Of a stretch of DNA of 64,000 nt, positions 1 to 8,615 are shown piece by piece. The stretch lies in NCBI GenBank assembly GCA_028821265.1, contig JAPPGU010000036.1, positions 1 to 64,000 on the forward strand, read 5' to 3'. Origin of the DNA: a bacterium. Its GTDB lineage: Bacteria > Actinomycetota > Acidimicrobiia > Spongiisociales > Spongiisociaceae. The notes beneath the pieces are model-generated. The model saw only the letters and a list, made by a program, of their open reading frames with translations, was not told where the DNA came from and did no database searches. The translations under genes and the position numbers were made by a program. Each line of letters opens with the position of its first letter. Within the stretch, counting starts at the first letter, position 1.

Positions 1-135
1 GTCCCGACAGCCGGTACGCCACGAGGCGTGAGGCTGCCGAGAAGGTTCGATCCAACCTGCCGATGGAATCGGCAGTTTGGGAGTACATTCACCGATGACC
101 GGAGCCCGGAGGCCCGGCCACAGGAATGACTTTCT

Positions 136-168
136 TTCGGCTTTTGACACGCTGTTCAGTTGTCAAGG
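136..168 (-). promoter_or_regulatory. putative rRNA-operon leader segment (16S expected beyond the left edge)
   Basis: Minus strand reads CTTGACAACTGAACAGCGTGTCAAAAG, resembling actinobacterial rrn leaders; located directly downstream of tyrS, a common tyrS-rrn synteny. No 16S sequence seen in the window. Confidence 0.4.
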
Positions 169-397
169 AGCCCTGATCCGCAGCTCCTGCGGTACTGGCA
201 ACTCGGCTCCGCCGATAGCTCACCCCTCACTAGGGAGGAAGATGAGCAGGCCGCATGGACCAATCGAGCGAAGACGGTGCAGCCAGCCGCATAACTATAG
301 CAGGTCTCGGGGCCCTGTGTTTCGCGGGGTCATCGCCATCCGATCGATCAGCGCCCCCGGACGGCGTGACGCTGCGGTGCAGCGGCCGGGCGCCGGC

Positions 398-1708
398 CTA
401 CGGCCCGGGCTGTTGGAGCGGGCTGTCGCCGCGTATGTGCACGAAGCGGCGCTTGCCGACCGAGACGACCGTGCGGTGGGTGGTTGAGAGCAGACGCAAC
501 CTCCACACCTGCTCCTCTGTCACCTTCTCCCCGTTGATGCGGACCGCCCCCTGAGCCAGCATCCGCCTCCCCTCGCTCCTCGAAGCGACCAGCCCCGCAT
601 CGGCCAAGAGTGCGGGAAGGTACACCTCGCCCTCCGGCTCACCGGGTGGGAGTTGATAGGTCGGGATGTCCTCGGGGATCTCTCGGAGTACGAACTGGCG
701 GTCGAAGGCCTGCTCCTCAATCTGGCCCTGACCGGGCAGGTAGCGGTCCACGACGGCCCGGGCCAGGCGGCGCTTGGCTTGGCCCGGGTGCAAGGTCCCG
801 TCCTCCAAGGCTGCCAGTACCGCCTTGATCTCCTCGATCGGCAACCCGGAGGCAAGCGTGTACCACTGCGGCATCGCCGAATCGGGGATGCTCATCGTCT
901 TGCCGAACATCTCGCTGTAGGGCGGGGAGATGTTCACGTAGTTCCCCAGCGACTGGGACATCTTCTTCTTGCCGTCGGTGCCCACGAGCAGCGGCATGGT
1001 GAGCACCATCTGCGGCGCCTGGTCGTAGCGCTGCTGGACCTGGCGCCCCATCATCAGGTTGAAGAGCTGGTCGGTGCCGCCGAGCTCCACGTCGGCCTCG
1101 ACGGCCACCGAGTCGTAACCCTGGAGCAGCGGGTACATGAACTCCATCATCGAGATGGGTCGGCGGTCGGCGAAACGCTTGGCGAAGTCGTCTCGCTCCA
1201 GCATCTGGGCCAGCGTCGTCGACGCGGTTAGCTCCAGCACCTCGCGCATGTCCAGGGAGGCCAGCCAATCGGAGTTGGGACGGATCTCCAGCACGTCCTC
1301 ACCGGTCAGCAGGATCTCCCCGAAGTTCTCTTTCACCGCGGCAGCAAAGGACTCCACCTGGCTCGCCGTCAGGCGCTTCCTCGTCTCGGACTGACCGCTC
1401 GGGTCGCCCACCTGGGCGGTGAAGGTCCCGAGGATGAGCACCGCCTTGTGGCCGAGATCCTGGAATTCCCGTAGCTTCCAGAGTACGACCGCCCAGCCAA
1501 GGGTGATCACGTTGGCGGTGGGGTCGAGGCCGAGCTTCACCCGTAGCGGGCGGCCGGTCTCCTTGGAGTCCCTGATGCGATCGACCAGTTCCTCGGCGGT
1601 CGGGAGGAACGTGTCGACATCGCGCAGCAGGTAATCGGCCTGCTGCTCGGGCGTCATGCCGGGTCCGGGATTCACGGGAGCGAGATTAGTGGCGGCAGGG
1701 CGACTCAT
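398..1708 (-). CDS. tyrS: tyrosyl-tRNA synthetase
   Basis: KLGLDPTA...GTFTAQVGDPSGQSETRKRL, KMSQS motif, C-terminal S4-like domain; ATGA overlap with mpg stop. Confidence 0.93.
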   Translation of the reverse strand: MSRPAATNLAPVNPGPGMTPEQQADYLLRDVDTFLPTAEELVDRIRDSKETGRPLRVKLGLDPTANVITLGWAVVLWKLREFQDLGHKAVLILGTFTAQVGDPSGQSETRKRLTASQVESFAAAVKENFGEILLTGEDVLEIRPNSDWLASLDMREVLELTASTTLAQMLERDDFAKRFADRRPISMMEFMYPLLQGYDSVAVEADVELGGTDQLFNLMMGRQVQQRYDQAPQMVLTMPLLVGTDGKKKMSQSLGNYVNISPPYSEMFGKTMSIPDSAMPQWYTLASGLPIEEIKAVLAALEDGTLHPGQAKRRLARAVVDRYLPGQGQIEEQAFDRQFVLREIPEDIPTYQLPPGEPEGEVYLPALLADAGLVASRSEGRRMLAQGAVRINGEKVTEEQVWRLRLLSTTHRTVVSVGKRRFVHIRGDSPLQQPGP

Positions 1709-2244
1709 CTTCCGCTGTCGAGCACGAACCGCCACGGGCGTTCTGCCTCCCGGCTGATCCCGATCCGTGGGGTGCGGCGTACCAGAGCCGGGTCCGGGGC
1801 AGGCCCCTCCTCAAGACGTACCGGACCGGCCAGCACCGATGTCCCGTCGTGATCCCCCGTGATCCCCAGCGCCTGGGCCAGCTTGCCGGGGCCGTCGGTC
1901 AGGTGGTCACGGCGCCCGCGCCGGGCCAGCACCAGGTCCATGCCCTCGACCACCCGGCCGCCCCGGATCAGCACCGCCTGACCAGTCCCCTCGGGACCGG
2001 TCACCACGTTGGCGCACCAGTGGACCCCGTAGGACCGGTAGACGTAGAGCGTGCCGGCCGGGCCGAACATGGAGGCGTTGCGAACGGTGCGGCCCCGATA
2101 GGCATGGGAGGCCGGATCGCCGGCGCCCCCGTAGGCCTCCACCTCCTCGATGACCACCGCGGTCCTCCCGCCGAAGTCGGTGATCAGCCGGTGACCGAGG
2201 AGCCGTCGCGCCACGTGGTCGACAGGACCGGACAGATCAGACAA
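1705..2244 (-). CDS. 3-methyladenine DNA glycosylase (AAG/MPG family)
   Basis: VIEEVEAYGG..DPASHAYRGRT.RNASMFGPAGTLYVYRSYGVHWCANVV typical MPG; start placed downstream of the inverted repeat (TTG 2244), uncertain. Confidence 0.9.
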   Translation of the reverse strand: MSDLSGPVDHVARRLLGHRLITDFGGRTAVVIEEVEAYGGAGDPASHAYRGRTVRNASMFGPAGTLYVYRSYGVHWCANVVTGPEGTGQAVLIRGGRVVEGMDLVLARRGRRDHLTDGPGKLAQALGITGDHDGTSVLAGPVRLEEGPAPDPALVRRTPRIGISREAERPWRFVLDSGR

Positions 2245-2248
2245 GCTA

Positions 2249-2291
2249 GTGGTCTGTCTGGGTGATGGGCTATCGCTCAGACAGACCACTA
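2249..2291. repeat. R2 inverted repeat: AGTGGTCTGTCTG-(17)-CAGACAGACCACT(A)
   Basis: Perfect 13-bp arms; the right arm includes the argF TAG stop codon. Confidence 0.9.
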
Positions 2292-3173
2292 CCCCAGGAG
2301 TTCGAGCAGGATGGCCTTCATGGAGTGGAGCCGGTTCTCGGCCTGGTCGAACACCCGGGACCTGGGGTGGTCGACCACGGCGTCCGTCACTTCCTCACCC
2401 CGGTGGGCGGGCAGGCAATGGAGGAATATCGCATCGGGCCCGGCCCGTCCGAACAAGCTCTCGTCCACCCGGTAGCCGGCGAATGCCAGCGCCCGCTCCG
2501 AAGCCTCCTCCTCCTGGCCCATCGACGCCCACACGTCCGTGTAGACCACATCGGCCCCGTCCACAGCCTCTATGTCCGGCGTGACCGTGATCCGGCCCTC
2601 TCCCCCGGCCACCATTTGCTCCATCGGTTCGAACCCGGGCGGGCTCACCACCCGCACCCGGCCCCCCAGCTTTGCCACCCCCAGCATCAGGCTGTGGCAC
2701 ACGTTGTTGCCGTCTCCGACGTAGGCCACCACGGAGTCGGAAACGTCGCAGTGCTCCGCGATGGTCTGGAGGTCGGCCACCGCCTGGCAGGGGTGTTCGA
2801 TGTCCGAAAGGAGGTTCACCACCGGAGCATCGGCATGCTCGGCCATCTCCACCAGCACCCGATGGTCGAAGACGCGCATGGCCACGAGATCCAGGTAGCG
2901 GTCCAGCACCCGGGCCACGTCGCGGACGGCTTCCCTCGACCCGATACCCACCTCGCTCTGACCCAGGACCACCGGGTGGGCACCGAGGTCGACCGCCGCC
3001 ACCTCGCTCGACACCCTGGTGCGGGTGGAGGGCTTCTCGAAGAACAACCCGATCCGGGCACCGGCCAGAGCGCCTGACCTGGAGCTCCGATCGTGGCGGA
3101 ACCGGGAGGCTGATTCCATCAGGCGCTCCAGGACTCCCCGGTCGAGGTCGACGATCCCCAGGAAGTCGTTCAT
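2289..3173 (-). CDS. argF: ornithine carbamoyltransferase
   Basis: FEKPSTRTRVSSEVA, VNLLSD.EHPCQAVADL, FLHCLPAHRGEEV. Confidence 0.95.
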   Translation of the reverse strand: MNDFLGIVDLDRGVLERLMESASRFRHDRSSRSGALAGARIGLFFEKPSTRTRVSSEVAAVDLGAHPVVLGQSEVGIGSREAVRDVARVLDRYLDLVAMRVFDHRVLVEMAEHADAPVVNLLSDIEHPCQAVADLQTIAEHCDVSDSVVAYVGDGNNVCHSLMLGVAKLGGRVRVVSPPGFEPMEQMVAGGEGRITVTPDIEAVDGADVVYTDVWASMGQEEEASERALAFAGYRVDESLFGRAGPDAIFLHCLPAHRGEEVTDAVVDHPRSRVFDQAENRLHSMKAILLELLG

Positions 3174-5566
3174 ATGCTTCCCCGCAGGACACCGCCCAAC
3201 CTATCCGCCACGGCGGCGGCGATACCCCGCCCGATCGGCGCCGCCTCCCCGTCGGAGATGGTGTGGTCCATGGCGCGCAGCGTGATCCGCACCGCCAGGC
3301 TCCTGTGGGCATCGGGGATCGAGCCACCCCGGAATTCGTCGAACAGCTCCAGGCTCTCGAGGTACGGGCCTGCGGACTCCTCCACCACCTCCAGTAGGCG
3401 CCCCGCCGGAACCGTGTCGGCCAGCACGAACGCCAGGTCGAACACCATGGGCGGGTAGGCGGAGACATCCTCCAGCATCCAAGGTGGGTTGCCCGACACG
3501 AGGGGGCCGAGATCCATCTCGGCCACCGCTATCCGGCCCTCCAGCCCGAACTTCCGCACCGCAGCCGGATGGAGTTCGCCGACCATCCCTATCTCGGTTG
3601 TGCCGCACGTCACCACCGCTCCCCGACCCGGATGGAGGCCCGGCAACGACTCCTGCCGGAGTTCCAGCTTGCGGTCGGTGACCCTGGCCATTAGATCGAC
3701 CAGCCCGGTGGCGGCGAATGCGTCCTCACCAGAACCGGACAGGACCATCGCCAGGTGGACTGGCTGGAACGGTATGCGGGGGTCTTCGGGGTCGTCGCGC
3801 GCCGTGAACACCCGGCCGGTCTCGAACAGGCGTACCGACTTCATACCCCGAGCAACGTTGCGCGACATCGCCCCCATCAGGCCGGGCAACAGGGTGGTGC
3901 GCAGGATGGCCTCCTCCTCGCGAAGGGGGTTCTTGACCCGGATAGTCACCCGGCGCGGGTCCTCGAGCGGGAGACCGAGCGCGTCCAGGTCGTCCTGGCC
4001 GATGAAGCTGAGGGTCTGGGCTTCGGTGAGGCCGGCGCCGACCAGGGCCTCGCGGAGTCGCCGGACTGCCAGCTGCTCCGGAGTGAGGCCGCCCCGGCTG
4101 CCATGGCGGACCAGGTCCGGGAAGCGGTCGTAGCCGTGGAGGCGGGCGATCTCCTCGACCAGGTCGGCCGGACGGGTGACATCGGAGCGATGGGTCGGAA
4201 CCGTCACCCGGGCTGATCGGCCGTCCCGATCCGATCCGAAACCGAGCCTTTCCAGCAGCGCCAGCGCATCCCCGAACGAGGGCGCCGGTCCGAGCAGGCG
4301 GCTCACATCGCGGGCCGTCAGGTCAACAGTCCACGGCCTGCGCGGGATCGGGTAACAGTCAACCGCCCCGGAGCGAGGCATCCCGCCCGAGGTCATGGCC
4401 ACCAGTTCCACCGTACGGGCGGTGGCAAGGGCGGAGAGGTTGGGGTCGACCCCCCGTTCGAACCGGGCCGAGGCCTCGCTCCGCAATCCGAGCCGCCACG
4501 AGGTGGACAGGATCGAGGGCGGATGCCAGTTGGCGGCCTCGACCAGCACGCTGGTGGTCTTCGCGGAAACCTCGGTCGACGCCCCTCCCATCACGCCGGC
4601 CAGGGCGATCGGACCCGACGGGTCGGTCACGAGGATGTCGCCGGCCGCCAGCGGGCGTTCCACACCGTCCAGGGTCTCCAGCCTCTCGCCTTCCTCGGCC
4701 CTCCGGATGATGACCTTCCCGCCGGATATGGCTTCCGCGTCGAAGGTGTGGATCGGGTGACCGAGCTCCCACATCACGTAGTTCGATACGTCCACCACGT
4801 TGGAGATAGGCCTCTGCCCGATAGCCAGGAGCCGCAGCTGCATCCATAGGGGGGAGGGACCGATCCGCACATCGTCAACCTGGTGGGCGACGAAGCGAGG
4901 GCACGCTTCCACGTCGTTGATCGACACTTCGAAGGCAGAGGGTTCCGGACCGGTCGGGAAGCTCGGGGAGATGTCGCGCAGCGGGATCTCCCAGTAGGCG
5001 GCCAGCTCGCGGGCCAGCCCCCGGATCCCCATGCAGTCGCCCCGATTGGTGGTGATGCTCACATCCAGCACCACGTCGCCCAGGCCGATCACCTCCTCCA
5101 GGGGGCGGCCGAGGTCGTCATCGGTGGCCGCGCCGAGATCGTTCAGGACCATGATGCCGTCGTGGTCATCGCCCAACCCGAGCTCGCGGGCCGAGGCGAA
5201 CATGCCGTGCGACACGATGCCGCGTATCTTGCGGCTTCCCACCTCGAGGGGCTGGTCCGTGTCCGTGCCGAGGCGGGATCCGGCCCTTGCGTAGGCGATG
5301 ACCGCGCCGGCCTCGAAGTTCCATGCTCCGCATACCACGTCGCGGGTGGCCGTTCCGTCATCGACCCGGCAGAAACGGATCCGGTCGGCGTCGGGATGGG
5401 GCCGGGCCTCCTCCACCCTTCCGACCACCACGCCCTCGAAGGACGGCCCGAACTCCTCGATCCCCTCCACCTCGTGACCCAGGGAGACCAGTATCCGCTC
5501 CAGCTCGTACGGGTCCCGGGTGGGCAGATCGATGAAGTCCGCCAACCAGCCGATCGGAACCTTCAT
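3170..5566 (-). CDS. pheT: phenylalanyl-tRNA synthetase beta subunit
   Basis: MKVPIGWLADFIDLP start, B3/B4, B5 and FDX-ACB-like domains; ATGA overlaps on both sides. Confidence 0.96.
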   Translation of the reverse strand: MKVPIGWLADFIDLPTRDPYELERILVSLGHEVEGIEEFGPSFEGVVVGRVEEARPHPDADRIRFCRVDDGTATRDVVCGAWNFEAGAVIAYARAGSRLGTDTDQPLEVGSRKIRGIVSHGMFASARELGLGDDHDGIMVLNDLGAATDDDLGRPLEEVIGLGDVVLDVSITTNRGDCMGIRGLARELAAYWEIPLRDISPSFPTGPEPSAFEVSINDVEACPRFVAHQVDDVRIGPSPLWMQLRLLAIGQRPISNVVDVSNYVMWELGHPIHTFDAEAISGGKVIIRRAEEGERLETLDGVERPLAAGDILVTDPSGPIALAGVMGGASTEVSAKTTSVLVEAANWHPPSILSTSWRLGLRSEASARFERGVDPNLSALATARTVELVAMTSGGMPRSGAVDCYPIPRRPWTVDLTARDVSRLLGPAPSFGDALALLERLGFGSDRDGRSARVTVPTHRSDVTRPADLVEEIARLHGYDRFPDLVRHGSRGGLTPEQLAVRRLREALVGAGLTEAQTLSFIGQDDLDALGLPLEDPRRVTIRVKNPLREEEAILRTTLLPGLMGAMSRNVARGMKSVRLFETGRVFTARDDPEDPRIPFQPVHLAMVLSGSGEDAFAATGLVDLMARVTDRKLELRQESLPGLHPGRGAVVTCGTTEIGMVGELHPAAVRKFGLEGRIAVAEMDLGPLVSGNPPWMLEDVSAYPPMVFDLAFVLADTVPAGRLLEVVEESAGPYLESLELFDEFRGGSIPDAHRSLAVRITLRAMDHTISDGEAAPIGRGIAAAVADRLGGVLRGSI

Positions 5567-6582
5567 CGGAACTGCCCCAGGACCCGCAGGTCGCTGTCGT
5601 AGAAATGGCGGATGTCGGTGATGCCGTGGCGGACCATGGCCAGCCGCTCCACGCCCATGCCGAAGGCGAACCCTGTCACCTCCGCCGGGTCGTACCCCAC
5701 CGCTTCGAACACGTTGGGATCGACCATGCCGCATCCCAACATCTCCAGCCACTCGTCGTTGAACCACACCAGCATCTCCGCTGACGGCTCGGTGAACGGG
5801 AAGAAGTGGGGGACGAAGCGGGTACGGGCCGAGACCCCGAAGAACTCCCGGGCGAAGTAGGCGAGGGTGCCCTTCAGGTCCCCGAAGGTGATGTCCGAGT
5901 CCACGGCCAAGCCTTCGATCTGGTGGAACACCGGCGAGTGGGTGGCGTCCCAGGTGTCAGTGCGGAAGACCCGACCCGGTACCACCACGTAGACCGGCGG
6001 GGGGTTCTTCTCCATGAACCGGGCCTGCATCGGTGAGGTCTGGGTGCGGAGCAACAACTCGTCGGGACCGCTCCGCTCCCTGTCGTCGAACGGCTCCACG
6101 TACATGGTGTCGGACTCGAATCGGGAAGGATGGGTGGGCGGGGTGTTGAGGGCGTCGAAGTTGTACCACGCCAGCTCCAACTCCGGCCCTTCCGCCACCT
6201 CGTAGCCGATGGCGCGGAATACGTCGCACACATCCTCCATGGTGCGGGTCAGCAGGTGATGCGTCCCCCGGGCCGGACGACCGTATGGCAGGGTGAGATC
6301 GATCCGATCTTGCTCCAGCAGGACGTTCTCGGCCTCCGCCTGCAAGGCCGAGCGCCGATCCTCAACCGCGGCGGTCAGCGTGCCAACCGCCTCGTTGATC
6401 GCCCGCCCGACGTCGCGCCTACGGTCCGGCGCCAGGCGTCCGATGCCACTTCGCGCAACTGCGATCTCGGACCGCCGCCCCAACGTCTCCGACTCCGCAG
6501 CGGACAACTCATCCAGGTCGGAAGCAGCCTCGATCCGGGCGCGGGCGTCGCGGATTACGCCGGCTAGCCGTTCAAGGTCCAT
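5563..6582 (-). CDS. pheS: phenylalanyl-tRNA synthetase alpha subunit
   Basis: class II aaRS motifs: HQIEGLAVD, FPFTEPSAEM, GFAFGMGVERLAM. Confidence 0.96.
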   Translation of the reverse strand: MDLERLAGVIRDARARIEAASDLDELSAAESETLGRRSEIAVARSGIGRLAPDRRRDVGRAINEAVGTLTAAVEDRRSALQAEAENVLLEQDRIDLTLPYGRPARGTHHLLTRTMEDVCDVFRAIGYEVAEGPELELAWYNFDALNTPPTHPSRFESDTMYVEPFDDRERSGPDELLLRTQTSPMQARFMEKNPPPVYVVVPGRVFRTDTWDATHSPVFHQIEGLAVDSDITFGDLKGTLAYFAREFFGVSARTRFVPHFFPFTEPSAEMLVWFNDEWLEMLGCGMVDPNVFEAVGYDPAEVTGFAFGMGVERLAMVRHGITDIRHFYDSDLRVLGQFR

Positions 6583-6602
6583 CTTGGTGCTACGCCGCTA
6601 GC

Positions 6603-6621
6603 GGACCACTGTGGACCACTA
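6603..6621 (-). repeat. tandem AGTGGTCC motif (TAGTGGTCCACAGTGGTCC) at rplT stop
   Basis: Direct sequence; same TAGTGGTC word as R2 elements. Confidence 0.7.
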
Positions 6622-6978
6622 CTGAGCGCGGTTGGCGGACGCCAACTCGACGATCTGGCGAAAGGTGGCGGGATCGTTGACCGCGATATCGGCCAGCATC
6701 TTCCGGTCCACCTCGAATTCCGCCGCCTTGAGCCCCGCGATCAGCCTCGAATAGGTGGTGCCGTTCTCCCGGGCAGCGGCGTTGATACGGGTGATCCACA
6801 GCCTCCGGAAGTCGCCCTTGCGCGCCCTCCGGTCGCGATAGGCGTACTGCAGGGACTTCATCACCTGCTCGTTGGCCGCCCGGAAGCTCCGGCTCTTGGC
6901 GCCGCGGTAGCCCTTGGCCTTGGCCAGGACCTTCCGATGCCTGGTACGGGAATTGCTCGCGCGCTTGACTCGTGCCAT
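6619..6978 (-). CDS. rplT: ribosomal protein bL20
   Basis: [26 protein letters not shown]. Confidence 0.97.
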   Translation of the reverse strand: MARVKRASNSRTRHRKVLAKAKGYRGAKSRSFRAANEQVMKSLQYAYRDRRARKGDFRRLWITRINAAARENGTTYSRLIAGLKAAEFEVDRKMLADIAVNDPATFRQIVELASANRAQ

Positions 6979-7001
6979 TTCTTCTCTCCGGTGCTCCTCG
7001 C

Positions 7002-7196
7002 CTACATTCCGAGCAGGCGCTTGACCCGCTTCTCGTCACCTTTGGCCAGATCGGCCTCGCCTTTCAGCCGGCGATAGCTGTCCTTGCCCTTGGCAAGGCG
7101 GAGGTGGCCGCGGTGCGACTGGCGGCGCCGGATCCGGCCCGATCCGGTCACCTTGAAACGCTTGGCGGCGCCCTTGTGGCTCTTCATCTTCGGCAT
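7002..7196 (-). CDS. rpmI: ribosomal protein bL35
   Basis: [26 protein letters not shown]. Confidence 0.97.
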   Translation of the reverse strand: MPKMKSHKGAAKRFKVTGSGRIRRRQSHRGHLRLAKGKDSYRRLKGEADLAKGDEKRVKRLLGM

Positions 7197-7222
7197 GTTG
7201 TGTCCTACTCCTCGCTGGTTCT

Positions 7223-7771
7223 CTAGGCCGAGCCTTCGTCAACGTCCTGGAACGACCGCGCAGGCCGCTTGATCGGCGCCAGGGCCATGGTCATATTGCG
7301 GCCCTCGAGCTTGGCCGGCTGATCCACGGTGGCTACTTCGGCGAGGTCCGAGGACAGGCGTTCGAGGATGGCCATACCCAACTGGGGCCGGCTGGCCTCC
7401 CTTCCTCGTAGCCAGACCCGAACCCGGACCCGGTCGCCGTTGGTCAGGAACCGCAGGGCCCGATCTCGCTTGATCTCGTAGTCGTGGTTGCCGATCTTCA
7501 CCTTGAAGGTGAGTTCCTTGACCGTGCTGCGCGACTGCTTCTTGCGCGCTTCCCGCTCCTTGACGGACTGCTCGTACTTGAACTTGCCGTAGTCCATCAT
7601 CCGCGCAACCGGCGGATCGGCTCCGGGCGCCACCTCCACGAGGTCCCATCCCAGGCCATCGGCCAGGTACAGGGCGTTCTGGCGGGGCATGACTCCCAGT
7701 TGCTTGCCGAGCGGATCGACAACTCTCAGTTCGGCCGCACGGATTTCGTCGTTGACGCGTAGCTCTGCGAT
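7223..7771 (-). CDS. infC: translation initiation factor IF-3, predicted AUC start
   Basis: IAELRVNDEIRAAELRVVDPLGKQLGVMPRQNALYLA; ORF track starts only at the internal Met (7690); AAGGAG lies 7 nt upstream of ATC at 7771. Confidence 0.92.
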   Translation of the reverse strand: MAELRVNDEIRAAELRVVDPLGKQLGVMPRQNALYLADGLGWDLVEVAPGADPPVARMMDYGKFKYEQSVKEREARKKQSRSTVKELTFKVKIGNHDYEIKRDRALRFLTNGDRVRVRVWLRGREASRPQLGMAILERLSSDLAEVATVDQPAKLEGRNMTMALAPIKRPARSFQDVDEGSA

Positions 7772-8015
7772 TACATGTCTCCTTGCTCGTCCGCCCGACA
7801 GGACGGAACGGAATCTCGTTCGGGAAGAACAGGCGACAACCGGCCGCTACTCGGGCCCGTGACGGTCCCGCGAGAACCCGATCCGTCACAATTGGTCGGG
7901 TTCCTGTACCACGGCACACTCGGGGTTGGGGCGCTCTGGTGAACGGCCCCGAACCGACTCCCGGTGGCCGGGTGGGAAGCAACCGGCTTCCGCTTTCTCC
8001 TGGTTGTGACCAGGC

Positions 8016-8021
8016 ATTATA
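8016..8021 (-). promoter_or_regulatory. infC: candidate -10 (TATAAT) for the infC-rpmI-rplT operon
   Basis: Perfect TATAAT on the minus strand about 245 nt upstream of the infC start; no clear -35. Confidence 0.45.
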
Positions 8022-8331
8022 GAAGACAGTGACCCCCCATAGGAAGGTGGCCCGAAACGGTGTCCCGGATTCGGGTTGGTTCATGTCTCGTGGAGCCCCT
8101 CCGGAACACGGTGAGTCGCCGGACAACGATCCCCGATCGCATGCCCTCGCCGCGCAGAACGGTGATCGGCTCACCGGATTAGGGACGTATCCCGAATGTG
8201 TCACACCCTCACGATACGTTTCCCAAGAGGGTGCTGAATGAGCCGTACAAAGCGAGCTCGCCTGCTAGCCATCAACGCCCTGGCCAGGCAGTCTGCGAGA
8301 CGGCGAACCTCGCTAGATCCTCTTTCATCAC

Positions 8332-8550
8332 CCACTATTGCCAAGCACCAACACCGGCTGAAGGCTCATCGATCGGTTCGGCCGGCCCGGAGGGAACATA
8401 CAAGGCTTCGTGGAGCGAATCGCCGAGTCCCCGGCAGCTAGCCGGGGCATGACCGACCACGCTCCGAACCAGGAAAGGTGGTGGCGGGGGAGGGAGCCCG
8501 GTGCGGAGCACCGGTCTGGCCGAGCGATTTTCGCGACCTTTGCTTGCACG
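8332..8550 (+). ncRNA. R3 copy A: dispersed structured-RNA-like element
   Basis: CTATTGCCAAGCACCAACACCGG...GGTGGTGGCGGGGGAGGG..CCCGGTGCGGAGCACCGG; near-identical to the reverse complement of 13855-14060. Confidence 0.6.
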
Positions 8551-8615
8551 GGACATCGGCGCGGTGCTCGGACCCCGCTACGGCAATGGGCGGCAAGCCG
8601 CTCCCACCCTGACGC

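Noticed and set aside
77-554. Two plus-strand ORFs near the left edge
   Set aside because: Overlap the presumed rrn leader and the 3' end of tyrS; low-complexity translations.
2395-3468. Long ORFs antisense or out of frame to argF/pheT and throughout the window
   Set aside because: Shadow ORFs expected in GC-rich coding DNA; Arg/Pro/Gly/Ala-rich translations with no recognisable domains.
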